DNA of 64,000 bases from Amia ocellicauda. Lineage: Eukaryota; Chordata; Actinopteri; Amiiformes; Amiidae. The stretch is from positions 30,566,707 to 30,630,706 of the forward strand of contig NC_089852.1 of the NCBI RefSeq assembly GCF_036373705.1, read 5' to 3'. This document shows, piece after piece, positions 1-12,601 of the stretch (position 1 is the stretch's first letter; each line of letters opens with the position of its first letter). The translations under genes and the position numbers were made by a program. The notes beneath the pieces were generated by a model. It was not told where the DNA came from. It saw only the letters and a program-made list of their open reading frames with translations, and ran no database searches.

Positions 1-3000
1 ACAGCTCTCTCACAGAACGTGTGTTCATGTAGTCTCTACAGCCTTCAATGGGTTTCCAGCACCTCTAGGCCTGCGACTGGAGGAGAAGCACATTGTTTTC
101 TGCTGACAAAGATACAGCAACGGCATTTATAGAGGGGGCCCAGGGAGGGAAAGAAGAATGAAAAGCGCCAATTTATAACAATGCTTGCCGCCATTCTTGA
201 CTAATTGCTACAGGATACCCCACCTACAGGCTGGGGTATCTTGGGCTACAATTACAAGACAGTCTGCACTCAACAGTCAGCCAGCAAATACACAGCCCTG
301 TAAAATGGAAAAAATTGTCAAATTTGTAAAACCGGTAACCTCCACACCTATGAAAACCTCACTCCACACTCTAAGTCATCAACAGCACAGTCATCAACAT
401 TCCTCAACACTGAGTTGCTTGCAAATTAATCCTTGGGCACTCTGGTAAAATTTTAACCAGATGTTTTATTGGGCTAATGGTTTTTAATGGAGTGTTTGTA
501 ACCATGTGGGAATATTGGTTCATCAATGATATTGACTCTCTGGTCTAGAGGAAGCATAATTAAGATTAAATACATGTTTGTTACTTTAAGAAAGCAAGCT
601 TACACAGCAAGTACGCTTTGAAATAGGATTTTATTTCAGCTACTAGTAATGAATTTTCCAACTGCATTACTTCCACAGTGCGTACACACTACACAACTAC
701 AGCAATGTTAAGGCACCTATACTTTGCAATGTTCCCATAAAATATTTTTCACAAATTGCAGAATAAATCTGATAACAGTTGTCATATTTATGGAAAAGTA
801 TGTCTACTGTTTTGAAAGAATTTAATATATATTTTATTTTAATCAATAGGTTCTCCTTTAATACAATTTCACATCTATTTGCCTGATTCATATTGTTCTT
901 TAAGCCCTGCAAAGCTTTTACAGAAATGAAATGGTCAGGAAAGACATCAATTTAAATAAGTTTACAGGAATCGGGAACGCGTGACTGATTTCAGATTTTC
1001 ACTTGCAGGCCGCCGTTTTGTAACACACATTCAGTCAGACGGGAGCGTCTGCGGTGTTCAAAAGGTGGAAATGGGGATTTAAAATCATTATTATGAGATG
1101 CTTAATGCCAGGAAAGCAGGGGAAGAATCCTTAATGAGTGATCAGCAATCTGTGGCAAATGTGAAAATAGGTTGCTAATGATGAATCAATTCTGTTTAAT
1201 TGGAGTGTTTGGAGGATCTGCGAGTTCCTGTGATTTAATTAGGCTCTGGTCATGTCAGGAAGGCCTCCTCAGTCTGCTGTCAGGATTTTATCTGCAGGAC
1301 TGGGGCAGTTTGCAGGCTGAGTGCAGATTAATTTGTCAAGAAATACGAAGAGACTTCTAGAAGATCCAGACTAAAGGTAGATTCAGTCTTAAAGGGGAAA
1401 GATCATAACAAATAGACAATGTATAGTGAGTATGTTTCCCTCAGTCAGTAAGATTAATTAGTCAATTAGATTAATTAGCCAGTTTTATAGAAGAGTCCAC
1501 TTCTATTTAGATCAGTTAATATATAGAATTAATGTAATGGCGCCCAGATCCAGTTATCAGGGGCCACAGTGTCTTCTGACTTTTGTTTCAGCTGAGCTCT
1601 ATGTTACATATTTAAAGGGATTTAAAGACTAACACAAACTAACACACACACTTACAACACACATGTACACATACACTCCACACACACTCCACACACACAT
1701 TCACAGTTACACAACCGCAAATATATTCACACTCATTACACACACAGCCGCACACACTTACACAGGCCATAAAACGAACTTGGTAATTGTGACTGATGGA
1801 ACAGAAAGTGTAGTGTATGGTGTTACTTGAAGCCACTCCAGCCCTGGAGGAGCCAGGCAGAGAGAGCAGGAGGACAGGAGATGCAAAGATGAAAGGCTTG
1901 GCTTGAAAGCTACTGAGTGTCAGCATCGGAAAATTAGGAAAAAACACGCTGGAGACTTTTAAGAGCTCCTTCCTTATACAGCAACACCCTGGGGCTGGTT
2001 ATGTGCAGCCTGGGTTCCTGGCAGAGCTTTGCTGTTTAATACTTTCTGGGAATATGCTTTCAGACAGTTGCAGGTAGAGGGGGGGTTAAGTCTGACACTT
2101 ACAGAAGGTTTTCTTGGGTGGGGGGTTCAAGAACTGACACCGAATGCAACAAAAACAATCTTGCATTACCTACTGTCTGTGCGGAACAAACGTTCATGCC
2201 CATGTGGGATGACAATGTAAGTTTTCTGCGTAATAGAAGAAGAAAACCCAGGAGAGGTTATGTAGAGCCGATGGGCATCTTGTACTGAACTCCACATCCC
2301 AGGCTGCCCTGGTGTTTTTGTGCCCCTGGGGACTGAGGGAACAGCGTGTGGGGTCTGACGGCTTGCTGAAATCTCACGGGTGCAACACGCTTTATGCTGT
2401 TTATAGTTTCCTGATGGAAGGAAAATGTACAAATCCTCTGCAGATTTCCAAAGCCACATACAGCACATCTCTAGAAGTTAAGCAACAGAAAGAAAAGAAT
2501 GAAAAAGAAAGAAAGAAAAAAATATCTTCTTCTTCCTTGCGTCTTTCAAAATGTTTCCCTTTATTATCAGGCCCAATTCAGAATGCCTGAAATCAGGCAA
2601 TGCTGACAAAGACATCATCACCAAGGCAGCCAGAGGTATTATTAACCTGTGAGAATGTAATCTCTGCACCTACAGTAACAATGAACAGCAATATGCTGCT
2701 GCAGATTGAACTGGACTTCCCAGCATCGCTGACGAACTGTCTTGCAGATAGAAACCGGCAGCGGTCCGCATGCAAAAATGTCAGGATTTGAATTTGAATG
2801 GAAAGTAAGATGTGACAGTGGGATTGTGCCTATTTTCTCACCCTAACAATGCACATTTTTGTGTGGTCGTGTACGGGGTGCCGATGGTTCATTAATGGGG
2901 TGACTCTTTTTTGAGGACTCTCCCCAAGGCAGGTTTACCACAGTAAATTAGCAGGACTCCTGTATAAGCATTCCTTGCCTCCCCAGGGTTTCTCCCCAGC

Positions 3001-4243
3001 CTATAACATGGCTCACTACACCGCTGATTCACCGAAGCTTGACCCGATTTCACTTCCCACGTTTTGCTGGGGTTTTACCAGGACAGCGAGCTTTGATTGG
3101 GGTGCAGTGTGCCAGGCAGTGTGAGAGGGCTGTCTCCACCTTATCTTGTGTTATCGGTTTGTTTCCCACCTCTGTATTGTACACTCACCTTTTCACACGG
3201 GTGATCGGAGTGCCTGAGAGTCTCCCCACAGCAAGAGGCCGGAGGGGCAGGTGCAGTGAACATAAAGAGCCTCCTACTCTACACTGAAGATCAGATGCTC
3301 ACTGTAAGACTCAATGCCAAACCACAGACAGAAAAAGCAAAACAAAACAAAAAAACGTAGCCACTCACATGATTTTACCCACTAGTGAAAATTAAAGAAA
3401 ACCTAAAAGAACCTTCTACAATAAAAAGTCTGAAAACCCAGACTGTAGGGATAGAAGATATGTGCAGACAGATAGAGTGCACCATACAGTGCTAAATATG
3501 TATACAATTCTGTTAGGCTTTCCAGTTGCCCAAGTGGTAAAATTTACTTGGTTGTCAAAGCTCTCTCTCTCTCTCTATCTATCTCTATTTGTTGGTATTT
3601 ATAAAAATAATGTTCTATCTTTTGTTTGTTTTTGTAGTCCTACACCCTTAGCATATTGAAAACTACTAGCCTGAATCAAAAGATCCTTGCAGAGAATGGA
3701 TGCTGTTATCAGGATTCACAATACGTTGCCATTTGCACAGTGTGAGCGAGCCAGGCGTTCGGAATCCTCACGGAACTTTGCCTGTGCTCGAGTTCCATCC
3801 TGGTTACCGTAGAAACAGGGGAATAAAATAAGTGGATGTAATTGTCATGTTTTTGTTTTTTCTTTCAGAAGATGAAAGAATTAAACAGGTATTTTGTGGC
3901 TTAGCACAGAAGGACAATGGTACAGAGCAGCCTTTAATATCCCATTTTCCCAGAGAGAGATGTATGTGTTTCATCTTCTCTAACCCTGACAAAAACAGTT
4001 ATACTTTGCCTGGGAGAGCATGCTCTGTATACTGTGTAAAGAAGGGGTTAAATCACAGACAGAGCAGAACTTAAGGAAGTCGATTTTTTTTGTTTGTTTG
4101 TTTGTTCATGGGTAAAAGCAGCAGAATACAACAAAATATATGCTAACTCAGCAGTTAACGTGGGGCGGTCTGCGCATATGCATATCGTTAAAAAGGGCAG
4201 TATGCCATACCGGTAAAAACAACAACACACATACACAATACAT
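1..4243. other. Intergenic sequence downstream of PHEX, no gene seen
   Basis: No open frame here has splice-site context or resembles a protein family I recognise. It is AT-rich single-copy-looking DNA with a CA-rich patch near 1640-1750. The stretch 1060-1360 is rich in TAAT/ATTA cores and could be regulatory, but this is only an impression from composition. Confidence 0.5.
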
Positions 4244-4328
4244 ACAGTGCATCCGGAAAGTATTCACAGCGCTTCACTATTTCCACATTTTGTTATGTTA
4301 CAGCCTTATTCCAAAATGGATTAAATTA
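4244..4328. mobile_element. Terminal fragment of a Tc1-like DNA transposon
   Basis: The text starting at CAGTGCATCCGGAAAGTATT and running through a TTGTTATGTTACAG segment matches, from memory, the terminal inverted repeat of a Tc1-like family widespread in fish genomes. No transposase remnant follows and no opposite end is seen, so this is a solo end or short relic. Confidence 0.6.
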
Positions 4329-4759
4329 ATTATTAGTGTGAAGCATGTGATGTATAATTTCCAAAGTCTGAGATTGACGTTAAAACAAACCAGTCCAGAT
4401 ACGTCTCTTAAATTACTGTTTTTTGATTTGTTTTGTTATGTATCACAATGAGGCAATGCAATAACATTGCTTACCAGCACTTTTTTAAACCACCAAATGC
4501 TGTGCTAACATATTTTATGCTATGTGTATTACCTCTCTATTGGCTGTACTGTCCAGTGTGTATTTCCTTTTGACCTGCCCTGATGCTGCAGGGTAGTGTT
4601 CTGTATTAAATTAAGCTGAAATTCAGTTTTACACCTTATTTCCTCATCAGACACAGTATTATTAATACAATCATAGGTCAGCATTACATTTTAATATTGG
4701 AGCCATTTGACAGTTTTAAGAACTGCTTGATTTTGCCATTTGTTTTTTTCTTGAGTAAT

Positions 4760-5890
4760 TTCCATGTCTTTTGATAAGGTTCCACACCAAAGACTGGTCC
4801 TCAAATTGGAAGCTGTAGGCATTCAGGGTAATGTAAGTAGATGGATTATGAACTGGTTGATGTATAGGAAACAGAGGGTGTCGATTAGAGGAGTTGCTTC
4901 TAACTGGAGTGAGGTTGTTAGTGGAGTTCCACAGGGATCAGTACTAGGGCCTGTGCTTTTTCTAATCTATATTAATGATCTGGACTCTGGGATAGTTATC
5001 AAACTTGTCAAATTTGCAGATGATACTAAAATAGGTGGCTCAGCAGATGCAATCTCGGCTGCACAGGTTATTCAAAGGGACTTAGATAATATTCAGTTGT
5101 GGGCCGACACCTGGCAGATGAAATTCAATGTGGACAAGTGCAAGGTATTATATGCAGGTAACAACAATGTCCACTATAATTACACTATGGGAGGAATAGA
5201 ACTAGATGAAGTAACGCATGAGAAAGACCTAGGAGTCTATGTGGACTCCTCACTTTTCCATCCAAACAATGTGGGGAAGCAATAAAAAAGGCAAACAGGA
5301 TGTTATGGTATATTGTCAAAAGTGTAGAATTGAGAACAAGGGCAGTGATGTTCAGACTGTACAATGCACTAGTTAGAGCTCATCTGGATACTGTGGACAG
5401 TTCTGGGCTCCACACTTCAAGAAAGATATCGCTGCTCTAGAGGCAGTTCAGAGGAGAGCAACCAGACTTATTCCAGGTCTGAAGGGAATGTCCTACTGAG
5501 AGACTGAGGGAACTGAACCTTTTCACCCTGGAACAGAGGAGACTACATGGGGACTTGATCCAAGTCTTCAAAATCATGAAAGGCATCGACCACATCAAAC
5601 CAGCGGAGCTTCTCCAGATCAGCAGGGACACACACACCCGGGGACACAAATGGAAATTGGGCTTCAAGGCATTCAAGACTGAAAACAGGAGACACTTCTT
5701 CACACAGAGAGGCGTCACAATCTGAACAAACTCCCCAGCTCTGTGGTTGAAGCTGAACATTTTGGAACATTTAAAAATAGACTGGATAGGATCCTTGGAT
5801 CACTTAGTTATTAATGGACACCAAACGAGCACGATGGGTCGTATGGCCTCCTCTCGATTGGACACTTTCTTATGTTCTATGTTCTTATAC
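4760..5890 (+). mobile_element. 5'-truncated non-LTR retrotransposon (CR1/L2/jockey-like LINE)
   Basis: The element holds the second half of a LINE reverse transcriptase, the region after it, and a 3' end with short direct repeats (TTATGTTC, TATGTTCTTA) around 5869-5888. This kind of 3' tail is typical of CR1/L2-type elements. The 5' part, including the endonuclease, is missing, as expected from incomplete reverse transcription. Clade assignment is by general resemblance only. Confidence 0.8.
4764..5800 (+). pseudogene. LINE reverse transcriptase fragment, degraded
   Basis: An open stretch at 4764-5285 encodes the central reverse transcriptase core. It includes the motif SGVPQGSVLGPVLFLIYIND and the catalytic FADD box (residues KFADDTKIGG), followed by the LWADTWQMKFNVDKC region. 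The first Met is not a real start because the protein is cut at its N-terminus. After a stop at 5283-5285 the homology continues in other frames to about 5800, with recognisable pieces such as the [10 protein letters not shown]-like and GDLIQVFKIMKG-like segments. The gene therefore carries frameshifts and stops. It could once have driven copy-and-paste transposition but is dead now. Confidence 0.8.
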
Positions 5891-6264
5891 ACAAAACACA
5901 CATACTGTAGGTCATGGGCGCACAGCATTTGGCCCTTTGCCAAGATATGGCCTTCCACTAGACTCCATCCGACCTGTGAATGAATATATATATCTCCCCT
6001 AAGTGAAGTCATAATTTTTCTGCATGGGGCTCAGACGGCAATGTAAGTAGAATAAGTAGATTGGTACACATTTACTTTAAGGTCTACATTTGAATTGCAT
6101 AGAAGAAGATTAACAACTTTCTGAACCCAATAGAGATGAAAGAATGTGGAATAAAGATGTGGATATTTAATTTAGTATTGTGTAGTGCTGGTGTTTCTTA
6201 CTATTATTATTAGTAAAAGTAGTAATTATTCTCAATTGTACTGTCCACATAGCTAATAAATGTT

Positions 6265-6370
6265 TTGTTGGTCCCGAGGTCTAGACTCGGACTTAGACCC
6301 ATCCGGTCTCGGTCTTGAATCGGACTCGGACAGTCCTGGTCTTGGTCTTGACTTGGACTCGACTACGGCA
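6265..6370 (+). repeat. Internally repetitive GGTCTTGACTCGGACT-type sequence
   Basis: The segment is made of diverged copies of a short unit built from GGTCTTG, GACTTGG and GACTCGGAC. This type of sequence recurs in many fish genomes as part of a dispersed repeat, recalled rather than searched. It has no coding potential; the acidic Ser/Asp/Leu-rich translation is a by-product of the repeat. Confidence 0.5.
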
Positions 6371-7966
6371 CTGTTAAACAATGCCCCAGAAATTCCCCAG
6401 GTTGGGGACACTTCTCTGGATATTTTATTAGTCTGTTATAATTATATAGATATTCTTAGATGTGGAAAGGGTGGCTTTCAGGTGGGGTTAGAAACACAGG
6501 CCAGGCACGAGTGTCCAGTAAAAGTGGTAGGGGCTCATCATAAATATATGTAAATATACCTTCACAGAACTGTGCTCCGCAGGTCTGTCCACACCTGTTT
6601 GCTGTGCCAACTCCGGCTCTGAATGCACAGCCAATGATTATTATAGGGGCATCGTTTTATAAGGCTAAGACGTGCTTCAGGAAAATCACAGTTAATGTTC
6701 TGATCTGAGTTCCGCAGGGATTTCCACTTACATCACATAAGCACATATCCGATGAATGCCAATTAAGCAATAAAACCTCGCCGGGGTGCAGTTCAGCGTG
6801 AGGCACTGACAGGCGTGAGTCATGAAAGCAAAGCAGTTCAAACAGCAATTCTTTTGTTTATATGTTGATGTGTGTGTGAGTGTGAGAAAATACAATTTTG
6901 TACATTTTTGAGCAAAAGCAAATCCCTTTCCTTTCAGTCGTCTTGTCTGGTTCTGAGGAGAGGTGGACTACAGCTATATCTAAGGTCTCAGCGGCATGAC
7001 ACGATGTCAACAGGCAGGGCTGTATCAAAGGCTGTAACTGGATGATGTTTTGTAGCTCAACAAGTGCACCCCCCAAACGGACTCTAATGTGAGCTATTAG
7101 GGGTGAAGCAGACTTAAAACAAATAATAAATGAAAAAGAGATATAACGCACTGTTGCTTTATAAACTGCACAACTTCTGATGAATTCAGTGGCATAATGA
7201 AGGAGCAGGAAAACTCATGTATTTATAATCTATGGTTATAATTTGATATGGTAATCTAAATATATTACAAATGTATGAAAACATCTAACAACATGAATTG
7301 GATTGGAACCACATGGATTTGCTTCCCTCCTGGCCCAGACATGCAGACTGACAGCCAGAGAATATTCCTGTGATTCGCATCATCCTCTCACTCCTTTATG
7401 TTCTTATGTGCAGCATTTTAGTCATTTTCTTCTTCTCTGTGTTTCATCCCCTGCTGGGATACAGTCCTTAGTTGGATTTTCTAATGTGCAAAGTCTCTGC
7501 TTGTCTAAGCAACAGACAAGGAATAAAATAATAAATAAATAAATACATAAATAAATAAAGATTAGCTTGAGAATCCATTAGCATGTGTCTGGGTGCTGCG
7601 ACAGTGATTTATTTAACTTCATTGGCTGCTGCTATTTTTAGTTTCTCTCTTCTTTTCCAAGCAAAAGTTACTTTGCTGTAACTCAGGAGGATGTGATTTC
7701 TTTTTCCAGCTCTGTCATGTTCCTGTCTGTCTCACTCTCTCTATGTGTCTCATTCTCTGTTTGTTTTTTCCCAAATCACTCTACCACATCAGCAAAAAGA
7801 TGTGTTTTTACGCTCCTGGTTTCTGCCCAGCTGAGGAGGGTCATCTGGGGTCAGAGCTCCAGCCTGTCACTGTTAACAGAAAAAACAAGCGGCCAAACCA
7901 GCTCACACATCAAAGTACTTCTCGACAAAAGTCACTCCAATATTTCAGTTTTCACCCTTATTCAAT
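6371..7966. other. Intergenic sequence, no gene seen
   Basis: No supportable exon or RNA gene was found. It contains a short (AAAT)n run around 7525-7560 and otherwise looks like neutral AT-rich DNA. Confidence 0.4.

Positions 7967-8036
<70 letters not shown>
7967..8036. repeat. Compound (TG)n(TA)n microsatellite
   Basis: About 18 bases of TG repeat pass directly into about 50 bases of TA repeat. The transposon at 8037 begins exactly at the end of this TA tract, and a further TA tract follows the other end at 9083, so the element appears to have landed inside the microsatellite. Confidence 0.95.
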
Positions 8037-8041
<5 letters not shown>

Positions 8042-9082
8042 TCACCTAAAGGATTATTAGGAACACCTGTTCACTTTCTCATTAATGCAATTATCTAACC
8101 AACCAATCACATGGCAGTTGCTTCAATGCATTTAGGGGTGTGGTCCTGGTCAAGACAATCTCCTGAACTCCAAACTGAATGTCTGAATGGGAAAGAAAGG
8201 TGATTTAAGCAATTTTGAGCGTGGCATGGTTGTTGTGCCAGACGGGCCGGTCTGAGTATTTCACAATCTGCTCAGTTACTGGGATTTTCACGCACAACCA
8301 TTTCTAGGGTTTACAAAGAATGGTGTGAAAAGGGAAAAACATCCAGTATGCGGCAGTCCTGTGGGCGAAAATGCCTTGTTGATGCTAGAGGTCAGAGGAG
8401 AATGGGCCGACTGATTCAAGCTGATAGAAGAGCAACTTTGACTGAAATAAGCACTCGTTACAACCGAGGTATGCAGCAAAGCATTTGTGAAGCCACAACA
8501 CGTACAACCTTGAGGCGGATGGGCTACAACAGCAGAAGACCCCACCGGGTACCACTCATCTCCACTACAAATAGGAAAAAGAGGCTACAATTTGCACAAG
8601 CTCACCAAAATTGGACAGTTGAAGACTGGAAAAATGTTGCCTGGTCTGATGAGTCTCGATTTCTGTTGAGACATTCAGATGGTAGAGTCAGAATTTGGCG
8701 TAAACAGAATGAGAACATGGATCCATCATGCCTTGTTACCACTGTGCAGGCTGGTGGTGGTGGTGTAATGGTGTGGGGGATGTTTTCTTGGCACACTTTA
8801 GGCCCCTTAGTGCCAATTGGGCATCGTTTAAATGCCACGGCCTACCTGAGCATTGTTTCTGACCATGTCCATCCCTTTATGACCACCATGTACCCATCCT
8901 CTGATGGCTACTTCCAGCAGGATAATGCACCATGTCACAAAGGTCGAATCATTTCAAATTGGTTTCTTGAACATGACAATGAGTTCACTGTACTAAACTG
9001 GCCCCCACAGTCACCAGATCTCAACCCAATAGAGCATCTTGGATGGTGTATGGTGTTCCTAATAATCCTTTAGGTGAGTGTG
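8037..9082 (+). mobile_element. Tc1/mariner-family DNA transposon with perfect 31-bp terminal inverted repeats
   Basis: Positions 8037-8067 and 9052-9082 are exact inverse complements over 31 bases, beginning CACACTCACCTAAAGG. TA dinucleotides flank both ends, the target preference of Tc1/mariner elements, although here they are part of a TA microsatellite. Between the ends is one transposase gene with damage. At about 1.05 kb the element is shorter than a full Tc1-type element because the transposase C-terminus is deleted. The perfect repeats suggest a fairly recent, non-autonomous copy. Confidence 0.93.
8187..9073 (+). pseudogene. Tc1/mariner transposase, frameshifted and C-terminally deleted
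   Basis: A likely original start at 8187 (MGKKGDLSNFERG) is followed by an early frameshift near 8230-8260. From 8348 the frame is open for 241 codons. Visible parts are the second helix-turn-helix region, a GRPR-hook-like basic stretch, and the DDE catalytic core: WSDESRF (first Asp), FQQDNAPCH (second Asp) and [10 protein letters not shown] (Glu). Thirty-six residues separate the second Asp and the Glu, against 34 in classic Tc1 (DD34E). After IEHL the coding sequence jumps straight into the right inverted repeat, so the usual C-terminal tail is lost. It is not expected to be active. Confidence 0.9.
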
Positions 9083-9101
9083 TATATATATATATATATA
9101 T
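9083..9101. repeat. (TA)n tract flanking the transposon
   Basis: A short TA run lies immediately after the right inverted repeat and appears to be the continuation of the microsatellite at 7985-8036. Confidence 0.85.
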
Positions 9102-10417
9102 TCCCTACAAGACAGTGTTAGCATTGTATATAAGCACTTTAATTGCCCCAGAGTGTCCCCAACCCCTTGTACAATAGTTTACACTGTACCTCATCAGGCA
9201 GGAGTTACAGCCATTTCTGATTTCACAAAATCTCTCTCACGCCCCAACTCTCTTTAGTGCTGGAGAGATTTTCACTGGCCTGCCCGCTATCTGTAGATAC
9301 AGCTGCAGCCAGACCGTGCAAATCTCACTCTGCTATCGGTATCCTCAGCATCCAGTGTCCGTTAAACTCCGTTCACTGAGCGCACGGATATTACAGAAAC
9401 TGCGGACGAATGAAATTCAGGAATAAACCCACCAAAGGGAACGAAATGGCCAGTTGGCCACTGGGGCTGTTCATTTCACATGAGAGAGAGTGGGCTTTAA
9501 CTGGCAGGAAATTGAACCACTGAACACATATTGATCTTTCCAGGGAAACCTCTAAGACCCTGGCTGATGCGTAGTCCTTCTTTTCTGGACACATGCTTCC
9601 TTAGGCACCTGCTGCGTTCAATATAAATACAAATTGCATTGCTATAGCACCCTCCTTTAATCACCACGATTGCACAGCACTTCACCATCAAATCAAATCA
9701 GTCATTTCATTTCACAGCGGAAGAATAATATCTGAAGAAGAATACAAAAACAAATACCTTATCATCAACACACACACAGATAGAATTGAGTGAAAATACA
9801 GCATTCAATTAATACACATGAAAGTATCCAGCCAATTGGCCACTGCATAATTAATTAATCCAGTATATAGAGATGGAGATTTAAATCAGTTTATGAGGAA
9901 GATGGACCCAATCTCGTGCCTCCAAGCATAATTATCCAGCAACAAACACACTTTCCCAGCATTCATCACTGTGCATCCCTCCTCCACCCCCAACGCCCCT
10001 GCAGAAGCTCCTCGACTCATTCCACCTAGTGTGGGGGTCCGATGGCCTTGTCCTCAATGTCAGGTCTGTGGTCCCATAGTCAAGCGAGTCTAGGCCAAAA
10101 TAAACAGTATTTCAGGAGTTTTGGCGAAATCCTAGTGAGAATGCATGTTGTTTAATGTATTTAGATTGGGCTAATGTCTTGGCCATGTGGACGAGGCATC
10201 AAACCCCCCCCGCCACCGCGGTGTGGATTAGCCAGTGAATTTATGCAAGAGGATGGAGGGATGTGATGCGAGGAATGCAGGGAGATTAGTATTTGATCCC
10301 GTATTTATATGAGCTGTGGGTGGGGTCAGGGTCTGCCTTCTCCCAAATTTCTGTTTATAACTCCAATTAGCATCTATTGGGGTTGTCTGAACTTCTGAAA
10401 TATACTTTAATGTACTT

Positions 10418-10427
<10 letters not shown>

Positions 10428-10459
<32 letters not shown>
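10428..10459. repeat. (AT)n microsatellite
   Basis: An uninterrupted AT dinucleotide run of about 32 bases in intergenic DNA. Confidence 0.95.
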
Positions 10460-10462
<3 letters not shown>

Positions 10463-12542
10463 TGGTAGTTATTTATAAACATACTGGTAGTTTTTTACAC
10501 ACTTAATGTACTTTATTTTTAATGGGCCCATGTGTCATTAAACAGGGTAATGAAAATAAATTGGTTCTCAGTAAGATGTCTCTGTCTATTATTTCACAGC
10601 ACATTTGCCATAATGCTCTGTGATCTTTAACAAGGCTTCAGACAATGAAACATAGAAAAGGTTTAAATTATATAGCAATGACCTTTTTGTAAATGCCAAT
10701 ATACTTCTAATCTCCAGTGAATTAACTGTGTGCTCTTAAATACATCACCTTGCGGTTTATGCGTGGAATGACTAACCTGAGCTGCCGCAGTTTTATCGTC
10801 CGTTATCACTCATCCTGCACTGGCTCAATAAATGTTTTATTTCAGGCGGAAGTTAACGCGGCACTTTTAAAAGGATTAAATTACCATTTAATAGGAAAGG
10901 GGGGCAGATGAGTTTCCTGGAAAGTGTGGCATGGACGTGGGAAATTCCCATAAATATTGTGAAATGTGTGGCCTACACAGCCATTTCTCAGCCGTGCCCC
11001 TGTCGGAGCTCAAACACTGCGCTGCTGCTGTTAATTAGGCTACACAGTGATCCTCTGCTACGGACACCCGACGTTGCAATGCAGTGCCTCAGTACAGTCA
11101 TAGGGGATGCTGGGCTGAGCAGAACCAGGGAGCTGCAGATGGTCCTGCCGAGTGGTTCTCCTCTGGTACCCCTCCCATTCCCCGGCCGTACCCAGGGAAT
11201 GGGAGAGAGATTCCAGTTGAATCGGGAAGAGAGAAGCCAAATGCACTGGATTTAACAAGACATGCTTCTTTGTATTGTAAAAAAAAAAAAATCTTCAGTT
11301 TCCGTAGCACTGGAGAAATGTAAGAGCTATCTCAGCTTCACTCGGATTCAGTTGAAAAATTTAGTATTTATTTATGCATGTATTTTTAGAAAGGTCTCAA
11401 TAGATTACCTTTTTGAAATGTGCTCATTTTACCATGGTGACCTGAGGTGTATGCCAGTGGGAGTGAGAGATGAGCGCATGTCTCAGGCAAGTGAGGCCTA
11501 ATGATAATGGAGTGCTTTGCAAATTCCTATTTGTTGCGAGCTTTTAACCACTTAATCAGGTTTTACTTCATCTCTGTATGAAAATGACTCTTCCTATTGT
11601 TGAAAGTGATGCCGCTGTGTGGGAGGCTCTGCCAACTCCGGGCTGTGTGAAACTGGGGCAATGTGAACTGCTTTAAATCTGAGGAGCCTTTTCTGTGTGC
11701 TGGAGAGACTTTACAAAGACAAAAACAATAGGAAATCAAAGCAGACTTTCAAAGCAAAATGTTCTTTAAATCAGATTTTTTTTAACTTCTTTATTTTATT
11801 TTTTTACTTAAGTCTACATGAGTTCCTGTCACAGACTTTAAGGACACCTAGTGCAATTATAGACTTCTTTCATTTGAAACACATCACAGGAACTCTAGAT
11901 TATGTACAAAGCCTTTAATTGAGGCCGTGTTGAAAATTAACAATATGAGTATATATATAACAATATATAAGAACATATAACATATAACGTATAACAGATT
12001 TAGGGTCCATGTGTACAATATCAGAACTGAGGATGTGAATGAGATATTGATGTTTTAATCCTGGGGTCAACATATATTAGATCAAGAGCAATCACACCAG
12101 TTTATTTTAAAATGTGACCCTGAAAATTAGTTGCATAACACACCTTGTAATTGATCTATTTCAGATCATTTTAGTTCACTGGCCTTTTTTAAAACATTTG
12201 TGTCCCTTTGTTTTCCTTTTAGTATGTAACATATGGTGAGACATACCATATTATTTTAATATTTGTAATTTATCAGTTAGATACCTTCATGTTTATGACT
12301 TGGCGTGTGTGACGATGGTTAACATAGCTTTACATTTTGTTTCAGCTGCCCTCTTCTGGCCTCTACCAGACATTGCAGGAGAATGAGTTGCGGAGCTGCA
12401 AGACAAGGACTCCAATGCTTGTCCAGTTTGCTAGTGTTAAAACTTGCCAGTTTCTCCTTTTTCTATTCGTTGTCCCACACAGATGACCACCCTGTCTCAG
12501 ATAATTAAAGTGTCAGTGTATGGCACAGCAGAAGGAAACATA

Positions 12543-12543
12543 A

Positions 12544-12586
<43 letters not shown>

Positions 12587-12601
12587 AATAATAATAATAA
12601 T
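12543..12601. repeat. (TTA)n passing into (ATA)n microsatellite
   Basis: About 40 bases of TTA/ATT repeat turn into AAT/ATA repeat, so the tract can fold back on itself as a hairpin. Confidence 0.95.

Noticed and set aside
1639-1947. Cys/Val-rich minus-strand frame
   Set aside because: It is the translation of a CA-rich low-complexity tract, with no supporting context.
7693-8060. Two plus-strand frames ending in Ile-Tyr repeats
   Set aside because: They arise from the TG/TA microsatellite.
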